A stretch of DNA of 41,283 nt from NCBI GenBank assembly GCA_903932145.1, contig CAIZFE010000010.1, positions 1 to 41,283 on the forward strand, in the 5' to 3' direction. Positions 17,365 through 26,180 of this stretch are shown in pieces. Below the pieces are notes generated by a model that had not been told where the DNA came from, did not search any database, and worked only from the letters and a program-made list of their open reading frames with translations. Position 1 is the stretch's first letter; the number at the start of each line of letters is the position of its first letter. The position numbers were made by a program, and so were the translations under genes. Source of the stretch: an uncultured Rhodopila sp. Lineage in GTDB: Bacteria; Pseudomonadota; Alphaproteobacteria; Acetobacterales; Acetobacteraceae.

Positions 17365-19419
17365 ATGGCGGCGGCGCTGACACGACCTGCCGGGATACTC
17401 GCCATGGCCGTCGCCATGGCGTCGCCGGCATCGTCCGGCCGCAGCCAGTCGGTTGACTATGCCGGGTTCGAGCAATTGTTCGGCGAACCGGTCACCACGT
17501 CGGCCACCGGCAAACCGCAGCGCATCTCCGAGGTGCCGGCGAACATGGAGATCATTACCGCCGACCAAATCCGTCAGTCCGGTGCCGATAACATCCCGGA
17601 CATCCTGCAGTTCGTGGCCGGTATCAGCGTGCGCCGCTATGGCTTCGCGGCGGCCGACGTCGGTATTCGCGGCTATAATGAAACCAGTAATCCAAGACTG
17701 TTGGTACTCTTGAATGGCCAGCAAGTGTATCTGGACGATCTGGGTCGCACACAATGGTATACTTTGCCGGTGACGCTGGAAGAAATCCGCCAGATCGAGA
17801 TCGTCAAAGGTCCCAACACCGCCCTGTTTGGCTTCAATGCTGTCTCGGGCGTCATCAACATCATTACCTATGATCCGTCGCAAGAGAGCGTGAACACCGC
17901 GACCCTGCGCACCGGCACGCAGGGTTATACGTCGCTGTCGGCCATCGGCACCGGGCGCATCGCCGAGGTAGGCGGGGTGCGCGTCGCCGCTGACGGTTTC
18001 CGGGCACAGGAGTTCAGTGCGATCGGCGTGGCGCCGGGCGACCTGCCGTTTCGTGCGGCGCCCGAACGCGGTTCGGTCAGTCTCGATGCGCGTTTTCAGG
18101 CGACACCGGATGTGCAGGTGTTTTTGTCGGGCGCGGCGGTGGATACCCGCATCTGGGAAGCAACGTCGTCGCCCTATTATGGAACGGATTTCGAACGCAC
18201 GACCTGGTTGCGGGCCGGACTGGCCGCCGATACCGCGGCCGGATTGGTAAACCTGAGCATCTACAGAAATGAATTGCTGTACGTCTATAGCGGCGCCAGC
18301 GAATGGGAGAACATCAACGACACGGTGACAGTGCTGCAGGCGAGCGACCTGGTGAAGCTCAACGCCGATCACACGATCCGGATCGGCCTGGATTTTCGCG
18401 ACAACGCGGCAACCTCCGCGGCGGTGCTGGCCGGCCGAGTCGGATACGAGGTATTTTCGGGCAGCGCGATGTGGGATTGGCAACTGACGCCCGCGCTGTC
18501 GCTTACCAACGCGATCCGGTACGATCATTTCGTCCTTAATCAAAGCGGTACCTTGATTCCCGATGTCGGGTTTCCATCGTCGGCCTATAATCGCCGCACC
18601 ATCAATCAGCCGAGTTTCAATTCCGGCCTGGTGTGGAAAGCGACGGACCGCGACGCGATCCGTCTGCTGGCGGCGCGAGGCCTGCAATTGCCCAGCATCT
18701 ACGATCTCGGCCTGCAGGACCGGCAGGGGCCGGATTCGGCATATGCCGGCTGGCTTTACCTCGGCAATCCGGGTGTCAGCGCCGCGTCTATCGACAATGT
18801 GGAACTGGACTGGGATCGCACCCTGCCAAAGCTGAACTCGACAGTCCGCGCCGCTGTGTTCGCGCAGCGCACCGACAACATCCTGATCAATCCATACGAA
18901 ACCACGCCGATCACCGACGGAGCCGTGATCGCCGGTCTGGCCGAACAGCGTGCCCTGGCGGCCAATGTCGGCTCCAGCACAGCCTTTGGCGCCGAGATTG
19001 GCCTGCGGGGACATTCGGCGTCCGGTTTTCGGTGGAACGCGAACTACTCTTTTATCTCCATCCACGATCATCTCTCGGTCAATCAAAACGGCCTCTACAG
19101 CCCGCAGGATTTCCAGCATGGGACGCCAACGCACGCGGTGGTCCTGACCGGCGGCTACACGACAGGCCAGTGGGAGTTCGACGCCCAAGCGAAATGGCAA
19201 TCGCAGTTCCTCGACTACAGTGCCAATCCCGTCAACGCCACGCTCACACCGGTTACGGTCGCCAATTATATGCTGGCCGATGTGCGGGTGGGCTACCGGG
19301 TGACGGACAACATCACGCTGGCGTTGTCGGCACAGCAGTTCAACCGGTCGCATCTGATGGTTTCGGCCGGGCCGCCGATCGAGCAGCGGGTCTTCCTGAG
19401 CCTGACCATTCACTTGTAA
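17365..19419 (+). CDS. TonB-dependent receptor
   Basis: An outer-membrane beta-barrel receptor of 684 residues. The start is ATG 17365, seven bases after AGGGAG; longer in-frame starts lie inside the preceding gene. A signal peptide precedes the plug domain (about 40-165). Seen: PANMEIITADQIRQSGADNIPDILQFVAGISVRRYG, VGIRGYNETSNPRLLVLLNGQQVY, IRQIEIVKGPNTALFGFNAVSGVINIITY. The barrel closes with a C-terminal aromatic/hydrophobic strand (VFLSLTIHL). The ligand is unknown. It is operonic with a YfiR-like protein and divergent from a GGDEF-EAL protein, suggesting a sensory rather than purely uptake role. No sigma/anti-sigma pair is present. Confidence 0.93.
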   Translation: MAAALTRPAGILAMAVAMASPASSGRSQSVDYAGFEQLFGEPVTTSATGKPQRISEVPANMEIITADQIRQSGADNIPDILQFVAGISVRRYGFAAADVGIRGYNETSNPRLLVLLNGQQVYLDDLGRTQWYTLPVTLEEIRQIEIVKGPNTALFGFNAVSGVINIITYDPSQESVNTATLRTGTQGYTSLSAIGTGRIAEVGGVRVAADGFRAQEFSAIGVAPGDLPFRAAPERGSVSLDARFQATPDVQVFLSGAAVDTRIWEATSSPYYGTDFERTTWLRAGLAADTAAGLVNLSIYRNELLYVYSGASEWENINDTVTVLQASDLVKLNADHTIRIGLDFRDNAATSAAVLAGRVGYEVFSGSAMWDWQLTPALSLTNAIRYDHFVLNQSGTLIPDVGFPSSAYNRRTINQPSFNSGLVWKATDRDAIRLLAARGLQLPSIYDLGLQDRQGPDSAYAGWLYLGNPGVSAASIDNVELDWDRTLPKLNSTVRAAVFAQRTDNILINPYETTPITDGAVIAGLAEQRALAANVGSSTAFGAEIGLRGHSASGFRWNANYSFISIHDHLSVNQNGLYSPQDFQHGTPTHAVVLTGGYTTGQWEFDAQAKWQSQFLDYSANPVNATLTPVTVANYMLADVRVGYRVTDNITLALSAQQFNRSHLMVSAGPPIEQRVFLSLTIHL

Positions 19420-19613
19420 GTCCGACGCAGGCCGCCGTCCGACCGCCATTATAATTTGTGTTTCCAAATGTCGACCCGCTGCATTACGGTTCGCCCGCTG
19501 TGCTGACCGCGCGTTGATAAGGCCATCGATCGGGTCGAGACGATGCCGTCCTTGACGCTCGCCGATATCCCGTCGTGTGCCTTTCCCAAGATCAAAACCG
19601 GGGAGGCTGCCCA

Positions 19614-20918
19614 ATGTCCGCATCCATTGAACATCGGACAATGCGTAAAGTCTATCTGCGTCTTTTGCCGTTCACCTTTGCTCTCTATTTGATCTGCTAT
19701 CTGGACCGAGCCAATATCGGCTTCGCGGCGCTGACGATGAACCGCGATCTAGGTTTCAGTTCGTATATTTATGGCCTCGGCGCGGGTGCTTTCTTCTGGG
19801 GCTATTTCATTCTGGAAGTACCGAGCAACCTGATCCTGGAACGGGTTGGGGCCCGGCGGTGGATCGCGCGGATCATGATCTCCTGGGGCATCGTCTCCGG
19901 CTGCTTCGCGTTCGTGCAGGGGCCGGTCAGCTTCTTCGCGCTCCGATTTTTGCTGGGGCTGGCCGAGGCGGGATTTTTTCCCGGCATGATCCTTTACTTC
20001 ACGTATTGGTTTCCGCCCTACCATCGCGGCCGTATCATCGCCGGCTTCATGGCCGCCATTCCCGTCTCTATCGGCCTCGGCGCCCCGGTTTCGACCGCTC
20101 TGCTCGGGATGAACGGCGTCTTCGGCCTGGCCGGATGGAAATGGCTGTTTCTGGCGGAAGCGGCCCCGGCGCTTGTGCTGGGAGTCGCGGTGCTGTTCTA
20201 CCTGACGGATCGGCCCGAGGCCGCGACGTGGCTGGCACAGGACGAGCGGCAATGGCTGAGCGCGGTCATGCAGGAAGAACGCCGCCGCGTGCATGCCGAC
20301 AACCGCGTTTCAGTCTGGCAATCGCTGATTGACCGGCGGGTGTGGGCTCTGGGGCTGATCCACTTCGCCCAGGCCGGGGTCAGCGTCAGCATGGCGGTGT
20401 TCGTCGCCCAAATGATCAAGCAGCTCGGTTTGACCAACATGCAGACCGGCTGGGTGACGTCGATTCCGTTTGTCTGCGGCACGATCGGCATTCTGGTGTG
20501 GGGCCATCTGTCCGACCGCATGAACGAGCGGAAATGGAACCTGACCGGATCGTGCGTTTGCATGGCCGTGGGACTGGCGGCGGCGGCGATGCTGCAAGGC
20601 AGTTACTGGTCGGTCGCGGCCCTGTCGGTCGCCATGGTCGGGCTTTATGCCGGCAACGCGCATCTGTTCCCGATCCCATCGATGTTCCTGACCGGGGCGG
20701 CGGCGGCCAGCGGCATCGCCTGGGTGAATTCGCTGGGTATCCTCGCGGGCGGTGTCACGTCGCCGGTGATCGGTTGGCTCAGGGATGAGACGGGTGGTTT
20801 TGCCGGCGGTCTTTATTTTTTGGCGGCTCTCAGCTTGCTGGGCGCGATCGTGACCGTCATTGGTGTTCGGGAGACGTCGGCGAAGCTGGCGCCGGGGGCC
20901 GTTCCGGCCGGGGAGTGA
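19614..20918 (+). CDS. MFS transporter, anion:cation symporter (ACS) type
   Basis: An inner-membrane 12-helix secondary carrier of 434 residues, probably for an organic acid (phthalate, tartrate, glucarate-like families). ATG 19614 follows GGGAGG at 7 nt. Seen: RLLPFTFALYLICYLDRANIGFAAL at helix 1 (the ACS hallmark YxxxYLDRxNxGxA), EVPSNLILERVGARRWIARIMISWG, RFLLGLAEAGFFPGMILYFTYWFPxxxRGR, all diagnostic for the ACS branch. The CoA transferase follows about 140 bp later and may handle the imported acid. No dedicated regulator is adjacent. Confidence 0.93.
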   Translation: MSASIEHRTMRKVYLRLLPFTFALYLICYLDRANIGFAALTMNRDLGFSSYIYGLGAGAFFWGYFILEVPSNLILERVGARRWIARIMISWGIVSGCFAFVQGPVSFFALRFLLGLAEAGFFPGMILYFTYWFPPYHRGRIIAGFMAAIPVSIGLGAPVSTALLGMNGVFGLAGWKWLFLAEAAPALVLGVAVLFYLTDRPEAATWLAQDERQWLSAVMQEERRRVHADNRVSVWQSLIDRRVWALGLIHFAQAGVSVSMAVFVAQMIKQLGLTNMQTGWVTSIPFVCGTIGILVWGHLSDRMNERKWNLTGSCVCMAVGLAAAAMLQGSYWSVAALSVAMVGLYAGNAHLFPIPSMFLTGAAAASGIAWVNSLGILAGGVTSPVIGWLRDETGGFAGGLYFLAALSLLGAIVTVIGVRETSAKLAPGAVPAGE

Positions 20919-21055
20919 TCGTGGATCGATCCGCGTCCGGCGAGATGGTTGGTCTTCACTCTGGATGGACCGGTTGAGCTGGCCGGCGCCCCCAAAGATT
21001 TGCACTGGCGGTTCCCATGCCGGTATCCTGGCGCGGTCACCCCAGAGGAAGCAGC

Positions 21056-22252
21056 ATGCCCGGCCCCCTAGACGGTTTCCGGATCGTCGATCTTACCTCG
21101 ATGATCTCCGGCCCGCTCGCCACCATGATCCTCGTCGACCAGGGGGCCGATGTCATCAAGGTCGAAAACCCCGAAATCGGCGACCACACCCGCGCCGCGA
21201 ACAATGCCCGCAACGGGTTCTCGGCGTCCTTCCTGAACAATAACCGCAACAAACGCTCTGTTGCGCTCGATCTGAAGCAGCCCGCCGCACTTCAGGCGAT
21301 GCTGCGGCTGATCGCCACCGCGGACGTGTTCGTGCAGAACTTCCGTCCCGGAGTCGCCGAACGCATGGGGCTGGGGGAAGCGGCCGTCCGAGCCGTGGCG
21401 CCGGCCATTATCTATGTGTCCATCAGCGGTTTTGGCGAGACCGGACCGTACGCGCAAAAGCCGGTTTACGATCCGCTGATTCAGGGAGTTTCCGGCCTCG
21501 CCTCGATCCAGGCCGGATCGGACACCGAACGGCCGCGCCTGGTCCGCACCATCGTTCCGGACAAGCTGACCGCCTACAACGCCGCCCAGGCGATCACCGC
21601 CGCGCTGCTGTCACGCAGCAGGACCGGCAAGGGCCAGCATATCCGGCTGTCGATGCTGGATGCCATTGTCGCGTTCCTGTGGGCGTCGGACATGGGCAGC
21701 CAGACCTTCGTCGGCCAGGACATCCCGCAACAGGAAGCCGCCAGCTTTATCGACCTGATTTACGAGACCGCCACCGGTCCGATCTCCGCCGCCGTCCAGT
21801 CGAACCGCGAATGGGCGTCATTGACCCGCGCTTTGGACAAGCCGGAGTGGCTGGAGGATCCGCGCTTTAAGACCCCGGCGCTGCGCCAGCGCCACATCAA
21901 CGAACGCCTGATCATGACGCAGGAGGCGCTGCGCGCCCGTTCGGCCGAGGACTGGCTGGAGCGTTTGACCGCCGAGGGCGTGCCATGCGCGCCGGTGCTG
22001 ACCCGCACGCAGATGCTGACCGACCCGCAGGTCGTTGCTAACGGCATCGTGGTGGAGACCGAACACGAACAGGCCGGGCGGCTGCGCCAGGCGCGTCCTG
22101 CCGCTCGTTTTTCCGAAACGCCGGCGTCGATCCGCCGCGGCGGTCCCGGTCTGGGCGAGCACACCGCCGAGGTGCTGGCGGAACTGGGGTTTTCGAAAGC
22201 CGAGAGCGAATCATTGACCGGTGGGCTGGCAGCACGGAAGAATGCCGCATGA
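21056..22252 (+). CDS. CaiB/BaiF-type (family III) CoA transferase
   Basis: Moves CoA between carboxylic acids. The protein has 398 residues from ATG 21056, preceded by GAGGAAGC; an in-frame GTG/ATG 39 nt upstream adds a non-family MPVSWRGHPRGSS. Seen: PLDGFRIVDLTSMISGPLATMILVDQGADVIKVE (canonical N-terminus), NNRNKRSVALDLK, VFVQNFRPGVAERMGLG, ISGFGETGPY, and D169 in VPDKLTAY at the position of the family's catalytic aspartate. The acyl substrate is unknown. It overlaps the following GST by 4 bp (ATGA), implying coupled expression. Confidence 0.93.
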   Translation: MPGPLDGFRIVDLTSMISGPLATMILVDQGADVIKVENPEIGDHTRAANNARNGFSASFLNNNRNKRSVALDLKQPAALQAMLRLIATADVFVQNFRPGVAERMGLGEAAVRAVAPAIIYVSISGFGETGPYAQKPVYDPLIQGVSGLASIQAGSDTERPRLVRTIVPDKLTAYNAAQAITAALLSRSRTGKGQHIRLSMLDAIVAFLWASDMGSQTFVGQDIPQQEAASFIDLIYETATGPISAAVQSNREWASLTRALDKPEWLEDPRFKTPALRQRHINERLIMTQEALRARSAEDWLERLTAEGVPCAPVLTRTQMLTDPQVVANGIVVETEHEQAGRLRQARPAARFSETPASIRRGGPGLGEHTAEVLAELGFSKAESESLTGGLAARKNAA

Positions 22253-22968
22253 TCGATTTCTATTACTGGCGCACTCCGAATGGCTGGAAGATCTCCATCA
22301 TGTTGGAGGAAACCGGCCTTCCCTATACTTTGATTCCGGTCAGCATCGGTGCCGGCGACCAGTTCAAGCCCGAGTTCATGGCGATCAGCCCGAATGCCCG
22401 CATGCCGGCGATCGTCGATCATGACACGCCGAACGGTCCGACGCCGGTGTTCGAGTCCGGCGCCATCCTGATTCACCTGGCGGAAAAGACCGGCCAGTTC
22501 ATGCCGACCTCCGCGATCGGCCGCAAGGAGTGCCTGGAATGGCTGTTCTGGCAGGTCGGCAACCTGGGGCCGATGGCCGGACAACTCAGCCATTTTGTCA
22601 TCTACGCTAAAGGCGTCGAAGACATCGACCACACCTACGCGCGTCAACGCTACGCCGGGGAATACAACCGCTGTCTGGGTGTGTTGGAGCGGCGGCTGGC
22701 CGGCCGCGATTACATTCTGGGCGAGTATTCGATCGCCGACATGATTTCCTGGCCCTGGATACGGATCGCCAAACCACTCGGCCAACCGCTCGATGAATTC
22801 CCCAACGTCGCCCGCTGGCGCGACCGGATTAACGAGCGTCCGGCGGTTCAGCGCGGCGTCGCGTTGGGGAGCGAACTGCCAAGCCCGGACCATCCCAGCA
22901 CGCAAACCCGCAAGATCCTGTTCGGTCAGACTGCTCGTTCGCTGGGTGACAAATACGTGATCAATTGA
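22249..22968 (+). CDS. glutathione S-transferase family protein (YghU/YfcG-like)
   Basis: The protein has 239 residues. Seen: an N-terminal thioredoxin-fold domain with YYWRTPNGWKISIMLEETGLPY, followed by ISPNARMPAIVDHD (cis-Pro in RMPAIV) and FESGAILIHLAEKTGQFMP, then an all-helical C-terminal domain with YILGEYSIADMISWPWI and FPNVARWRDRINERPAVQRG. The TPNGWK motif is that of Nu-class GSTs (YghU, YfcG), which have disulfide reductase activity with glutathione. ATG 22249 overlaps the CoA transferase stop. Confidence 0.92.
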   Translation: MIDFYYWRTPNGWKISIMLEETGLPYTLIPVSIGAGDQFKPEFMAISPNARMPAIVDHDTPNGPTPVFESGAILIHLAEKTGQFMPTSAIGRKECLEWLFWQVGNLGPMAGQLSHFVIYAKGVEDIDHTYARQRYAGEYNRCLGVLERRLAGRDYILGEYSIADMISWPWIRIAKPLGQPLDEFPNVARWRDRINERPAVQRGVALGSELPSPDHPSTQTRKILFGQTARSLGDKYVIN

Positions 22969-22994
22969 GGTTGGGTTGACCCCGGTGACGTCCC

Positions 22995-23240
22995 CTAATG
23001 GGACTGGCTGCTCCAGGGCGGTGGCCCCGGGTCCAGATGTTTCTCCGGCACCGCCGCACCTGAAACCGCCCCGACACCCCCACCGATTAGAGCGCCGGCC
23101 ACCACACCGACCGGACCGCCGACCAACCCGATGACCGCGCCTGTTCCTGCGCCGGTCGCCGCACCCCCGGTTGTCCGGTCCGCGCCGCTTTGCCCGCAGG
23201 CGGACAGGCACCCGGTCAGAAGCAGCATCGCTGTGCGCAT
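22995..23240 (-). CDS. glycine-zipper lipoprotein, paralogue A
   Basis: A small secreted protein of 81 residues from ATG 23240. It has an N-terminal signal with lipobox choices LTGC (C11) or LSAC (C15), then two glycine-zipper runs (GAGTGAVIGLVGGPVGVVAG and ALIGGGVGAVSGAA), which typically form packed membrane-inserting hairpins. It ends with a hydrophilic tail holding a GPPPW motif. ATG 23240 is chosen because it gives the signal peptide; an upstream in-frame start adds CCRDVPLSGGVQS. It is a tandem paralogue of the next gene (23327-23617). Function unknown. Confidence 0.75.
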   Translation of the reverse strand: MRTAMLLLTGCLSACGQSGADRTTGGAATGAGTGAVIGLVGGPVGVVAGALIGGGVGAVSGAAVPEKHLDPGPPPWSSQSH

Positions 23241-23326
23241 CGATTGCACCCCACCCGAAAGGGGCACGTCCCGACAGCAGAACGCCGAAGTCACGCTAGC
23301 AGGACCAATCGGGTGCGGCCAGCCGG

Positions 23327-23617
23327 TCAGTTCGCCATATGCTGGGCGGCTGTTTGACCGGTCCGGGAGTTATCGTGCCACGGCGGCGCTCCCAGATTGA
23401 CGTCCTTGGGCTTGGTCGCCGCCCCGGTCGCACCCCCGGCCACCGCGCCGATGGCCCCGCCGGCGACAACGCCCACCGGCCCGCCCACCAGGCCGACCGC
23501 CGCGCCACTGGCCGCCCCGGTGGCGGCGCCGCCTTCCGCCCGCTCCGGTTCCCTGTTGCCGCACCCAGCCAGCAGACCTAACGAGAGTGTCGCCGCCAGG
23601 ACGAACGTCGTACGCAT
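23327..23617 (-). CDS. glycine-zipper lipoprotein, paralogue B
   Basis: The protein has 96 residues from ATG 23617, preceded by AAAGGAA. The signal peptide MRTTFVLAATLSLGLLAGC has lipobox LAGC (C19). The mature region shares GGAATGAxxGAxxGLVGGPVGVVAG with paralogue A, followed by another zipper (GAIGAVAGGATGAA) and a KDVNLGAPPWHD tail, the counterpart of the A tail GPPPW. The two genes are clearly a tandem duplication, 86 bp apart. A LolA-family carrier starts divergently 190 bp away, consistent with an envelope role. Confidence 0.78.
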   Translation of the reverse strand: MRTTFVLAATLSLGLLAGCGNREPERAEGGAATGAASGAAVGLVGGPVGVVAGGAIGAVAGGATGAATKPKDVNLGAPPWHDNSRTGQTAAQHMAN

Positions 23618-23807
23618 CGGTTGTTCCTTTCGAACGGTTTCTGATCCGAACCCCAACGCGCGTGTCCGGTCAGGGTGGCCCAACAGACCGCCGTTCCGCT
23701 TCGATCAAACGCCATCGTGATATTTCTGCCACCCTCCGATTAGCGTTCCGTCCAAGATTACATTTCGAACATTTGCAAACCGGCGACAGAACCGCCACAT
23801 CCCGCGC

Positions 23808-24437
23808 ATGATCCTCCGCCGCACCCTTCTGCTTTCCGCCGCCGCACTCGTTCCGCTGACCTTGACCGCCCGGGCGGCGCCGGGATCGGCGTTCTCGCCG
23901 CAGGACAAGGCCGACATCGCTCGCGTCGAGGCGTATTTGAATGGCCTGAAATCGCTCAAGGCGCACTTCCTGCAGGTCGCTCAGGACGGTGCCATTTCCG
24001 AGGGCACCGCCTGGCTGCAACGTCCCGGCCGCATGCGGTTCCAGTATGATCCGCCCGCCCCGTTCCTGCTGATCGCCACGCATGGGGAACTGATCTTCCA
24101 CGACTCGGCGCTTCAGCAAACCAGCCAGATCGGCCTCGACCGCACCCCGCTGGGGATCCTGCTGGCCGACACGGTCGAACTGGCCGGCGCGGTCACCGTG
24201 ACCGGTATTCAGCGTCTGCCCGGCCAACTGCAAATGACCCTGGTGCGGACGCAAAGCCCCGGCGACGGATCATTGACCCTGATGTTCGCCGATCCGCCGC
24301 TGACCTTGCGGCAATGGACGGTGCTCGATGCCCAGCGGCGGGAGACTCACGTCACGCTGTATAATGCCCAACTCGGCGGCAGCTTCGATCCGCAACTGTT
24401 CGAGCAAATCTCCGTCCCCGCCGCCAAATCCCCGTAA
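23808..24437 (+). CDS. LolA-family outer-membrane lipoprotein carrier
   Basis: The protein has 209 residues from ATG 23808, with a signal peptide (ILRRTLLLSAAALVPLTLTARAAP). Seen: DIARVEAYLNGLKSLKAHFLQVAQDG, GTAWLQRPGRMRFQYDPPAPFLLIATHGELIFHD and GSLTLMFADPPLTLRQWTVLDAQ, matching the LolA fold that ferries lipoproteins across the periplasm. LolA-like proteins also exist that serve other lipid carriers, so the physiological substrate is not certain. Its divergent neighbours are two predicted lipoproteins, possible clients. Confidence 0.9.
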   Translation: MILRRTLLLSAAALVPLTLTARAAPGSAFSPQDKADIARVEAYLNGLKSLKAHFLQVAQDGAISEGTAWLQRPGRMRFQYDPPAPFLLIATHGELIFHDSALQQTSQIGLDRTPLGILLADTVELAGAVTVTGIQRLPGQLQMTLVRTQSPGDGSLTLMFADPPLTLRQWTVLDAQRRETHVTLYNAQLGGSFDPQLFEQISVPAAKSP

Positions 24438-24522
24438 ATCGGCGGTCGCATGACGGTTATGTGTCGAACGCGACGAAAAGCTCTTCTTTTTGCCACGAAA
24501 CTGGGGGATGATCCTTCTCAGG

Positions 24523-25338
24523 ATGAGGTCCCCCCGCGTCGTCAAGCCGTTGATCGGCATCAGTTGCTGCACCAAGCAGTTCGGTGTTTTCGGAATGCCG
24601 AATCACGCGGCGTCTGACACCTATGTCCGAGCGACCGATGAGGTGATCGGCGGCGTTCCGGTGCTGCTGCCCGCCAACGGCCCGGCCGCCGATATCGAGA
24701 CTTTGCTGGACCGTCTCGACGGCATCATTCTGACCGGCAGCCGGTCGAACGTGCAACCCGAGCTTTATGATGGCCCGCCGCACGCCGAGGGCACACCGGA
24801 AGACCCGGCCCGGGACGGCATCACGCTGCCTCTGATTCGCGCCGCCGTCGCCCGAGGCGTTCCGCTGCTGGCGATTTGCCGGGGGTTTCAGGAACTGAAC
24901 GTGGCCCTCGGCGGCTCGCTGCATCAGCGCTTGCAGGATTTGCCGGACCGCATGGATCATTCCACGCCGATGCAGCCGTCCGCCAAGGTGCGCCAGGGCA
25001 AGGCGCACGCGGTGCGGGTCACCTCCGGTGGTTGGCTGTATAAGCTCGCCGGCGTGAGCGAGATCGCTGTGAACTCCCTGCACAATCAGGGGATCAACCA
25101 GTTGGCGCCCGGCCTAATCGCCGAAGGGATCGCGCCGGATGGCACGATCGAGGCGGTACGGGTCATCGCCAGCCAGGCCGGCCCCGCCGTGGGGTACGCG
25201 GTCGGCGTGCAATGGCATCCCGAATACGACTGGCGCACCGACACCCTGTCGCGCGCGATCTTTGAGCAATTCGGCGCGGCGGTCCGAGCCTACGCCGACG
25301 CAGCGCGGCTCGGCGGGGTTTCGATCGCGGCGGACTGA
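24523..25338 (+). CDS. gamma-glutamyl-gamma-aminobutyrate hydrolase-type peptidase (C26 family)
   Basis: A class I glutamine amidotransferase fold hydrolase of the PuuD type that cleaves gamma-glutamyl bonds. The protein has 271 residues from ATG 24523. Catalytic triad: C119 in LLAICRGFQELN, H232 and E234 in GVQWHPEY. Also seen: PLIGISC near the start, DGIILTGSRSNVQPELY and VNSLHNQGI. In-frame starts at 24490 and 24508 exist; 24523 gives the family-like N-terminus. There are no other putrescine-pathway genes beside it, so it may act on other gamma-glutamyl amides. A hairpin repeat lies 45 bp downstream. Confidence 0.9.
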   Translation: MRSPRVVKPLIGISCCTKQFGVFGMPNHAASDTYVRATDEVIGGVPVLLPANGPAADIETLLDRLDGIILTGSRSNVQPELYDGPPHAEGTPEDPARDGITLPLIRAAVARGVPLLAICRGFQELNVALGGSLHQRLQDLPDRMDHSTPMQPSAKVRQGKAHAVRVTSGGWLYKLAGVSEIAVNSLHNQGINQLAPGLIAEGIAPDGTIEAVRVIASQAGPAVGYAVGVQWHPEYDWRTDTLSRAIFEQFGAAVRAYADAARLGGVSIAAD

Positions 25339-25382
25339 CGCGTTTGTTGTCATGCACAACCCCCGTCATGGCCCTAGCCCCC

Positions 25383-25459
25383 GTCATGGCCCGGCTTGTC
25401 CGGGCCACCGATGCCCTGACGATGCCGCGATGGGTGGCCCGGACGAGCCGGGCCATGAC
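25383..25459. repeat. dispersed hairpin repeat, copy B
   Basis: 25-bp arms (25383-25407 GTCATGGCCCGGCTTGTCC... and 25435-25459) are nearly perfect complements around a 27-nt loop. A partial extra arm (CCGTCATGGCCCTAG) lies at 25364-25378. It is the same family as copies A, C and D. It sits between the C26 hydrolase and the NifU gene and could fold in RNA, but no T-tract follows. Confidence 0.85.
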
Positions 25460-25598
25460 GGCAAGGCCGGCGTGAATGAAAAGCCGGCGGCCGGATGCCT
25501 CTTGTCAGATCGGCCAATTCAACCGATGTATCGAATCAGCAGACCGTACTGCTGCGGTACGGATTAACCACGCTTCAGAACCAGGACAGGCCACCGCG

Positions 25599-26159
25599 AT
25601 GTTCATCGAAACCGAAGGCACGCCGAACCCCGCAACGCTTAAGTTCCTGCCGGGACGTGATGTCATGGGAATGTCCACCGCCGATTTTTCCTCGGCCGTG
25701 TCCGCTGTTCGCAGTCCGCTGGCGACCGGGTTGTTCACCCTGACCGGCGTGACGCGGGTCTTCTTCGGCGGCGACTTCATCACCGTGACCAAGAATGACG
25801 AGATCTCCTGGCAGGCCCTGAAGCCGCAGGTGCTGGGTGTCATCATGGACCATTTCGTTGCCGGCCTGCCGGTGATGGACGGCGGCGACGTGGACCTGGA
25901 CGAGGAAGATGTTGACGAAGCGGATCGTGAGGTCGTGGACCAGATCAAGGAACTGCTCGACACCCGCGTGCGCCCGGCGGTGGCCGGCGATGGCGGCGAC
26001 ATCGTGTTCCGTGGCTACCGGGATGGCGTTGTCCGGTTGCACATGCAGGGTGCCTGCTCGGGCTGCCCGTCCTCCAGCGCTACGCTGAAGCACGGGATCG
26101 AGAACATGCTGAAGCATTACGTGCCAGAAGTGATCTCGGTTGAGCAGGTCGGCTTTTAG
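25599..26159 (+). CDS. NifU/Nfu-type iron-sulfur cluster scaffold
   Basis: Carries Fe-S clusters to apo-proteins in the cytoplasm. The protein has 186 residues from ATG 25599. The N-terminal Nfu_N domain (1-88) begins MFIETEGTPNPATLKFLPG; an acidic linker follows (DGGDVDLDEEDVDEADRE); the C-terminal NifU domain (about 112-186) has VAGDGGDIVFRGY and the cluster-binding CxxC (C153/C156 in GACSGCPSS). Length and order are typical of alphaproteobacterial Nfu. It is a single gene, flanked by repeat DNA on both sides. Confidence 0.95.
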   Translation: MFIETEGTPNPATLKFLPGRDVMGMSTADFSSAVSAVRSPLATGLFTLTGVTRVFFGGDFITVTKNDEISWQALKPQVLGVIMDHFVAGLPVMDGGDVDLDEEDVDEADREVVDQIKELLDTRVRPAVAGDGGDIVFRGYRDGVVRLHMQGACSGCPSSSATLKHGIENMLKHYVPEVISVEQVGF

Positions 26160-26180
26160 TAGGCGAACCATCGTCGAACC

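Noticed and set aside
17350..19641. 763-codon open frame on the minus strand
   Set aside because: It lies antisense to the TonB-dependent receptor, with Arg/His-rich composition and no recognisable motif; a by-product of GC-rich codon use.
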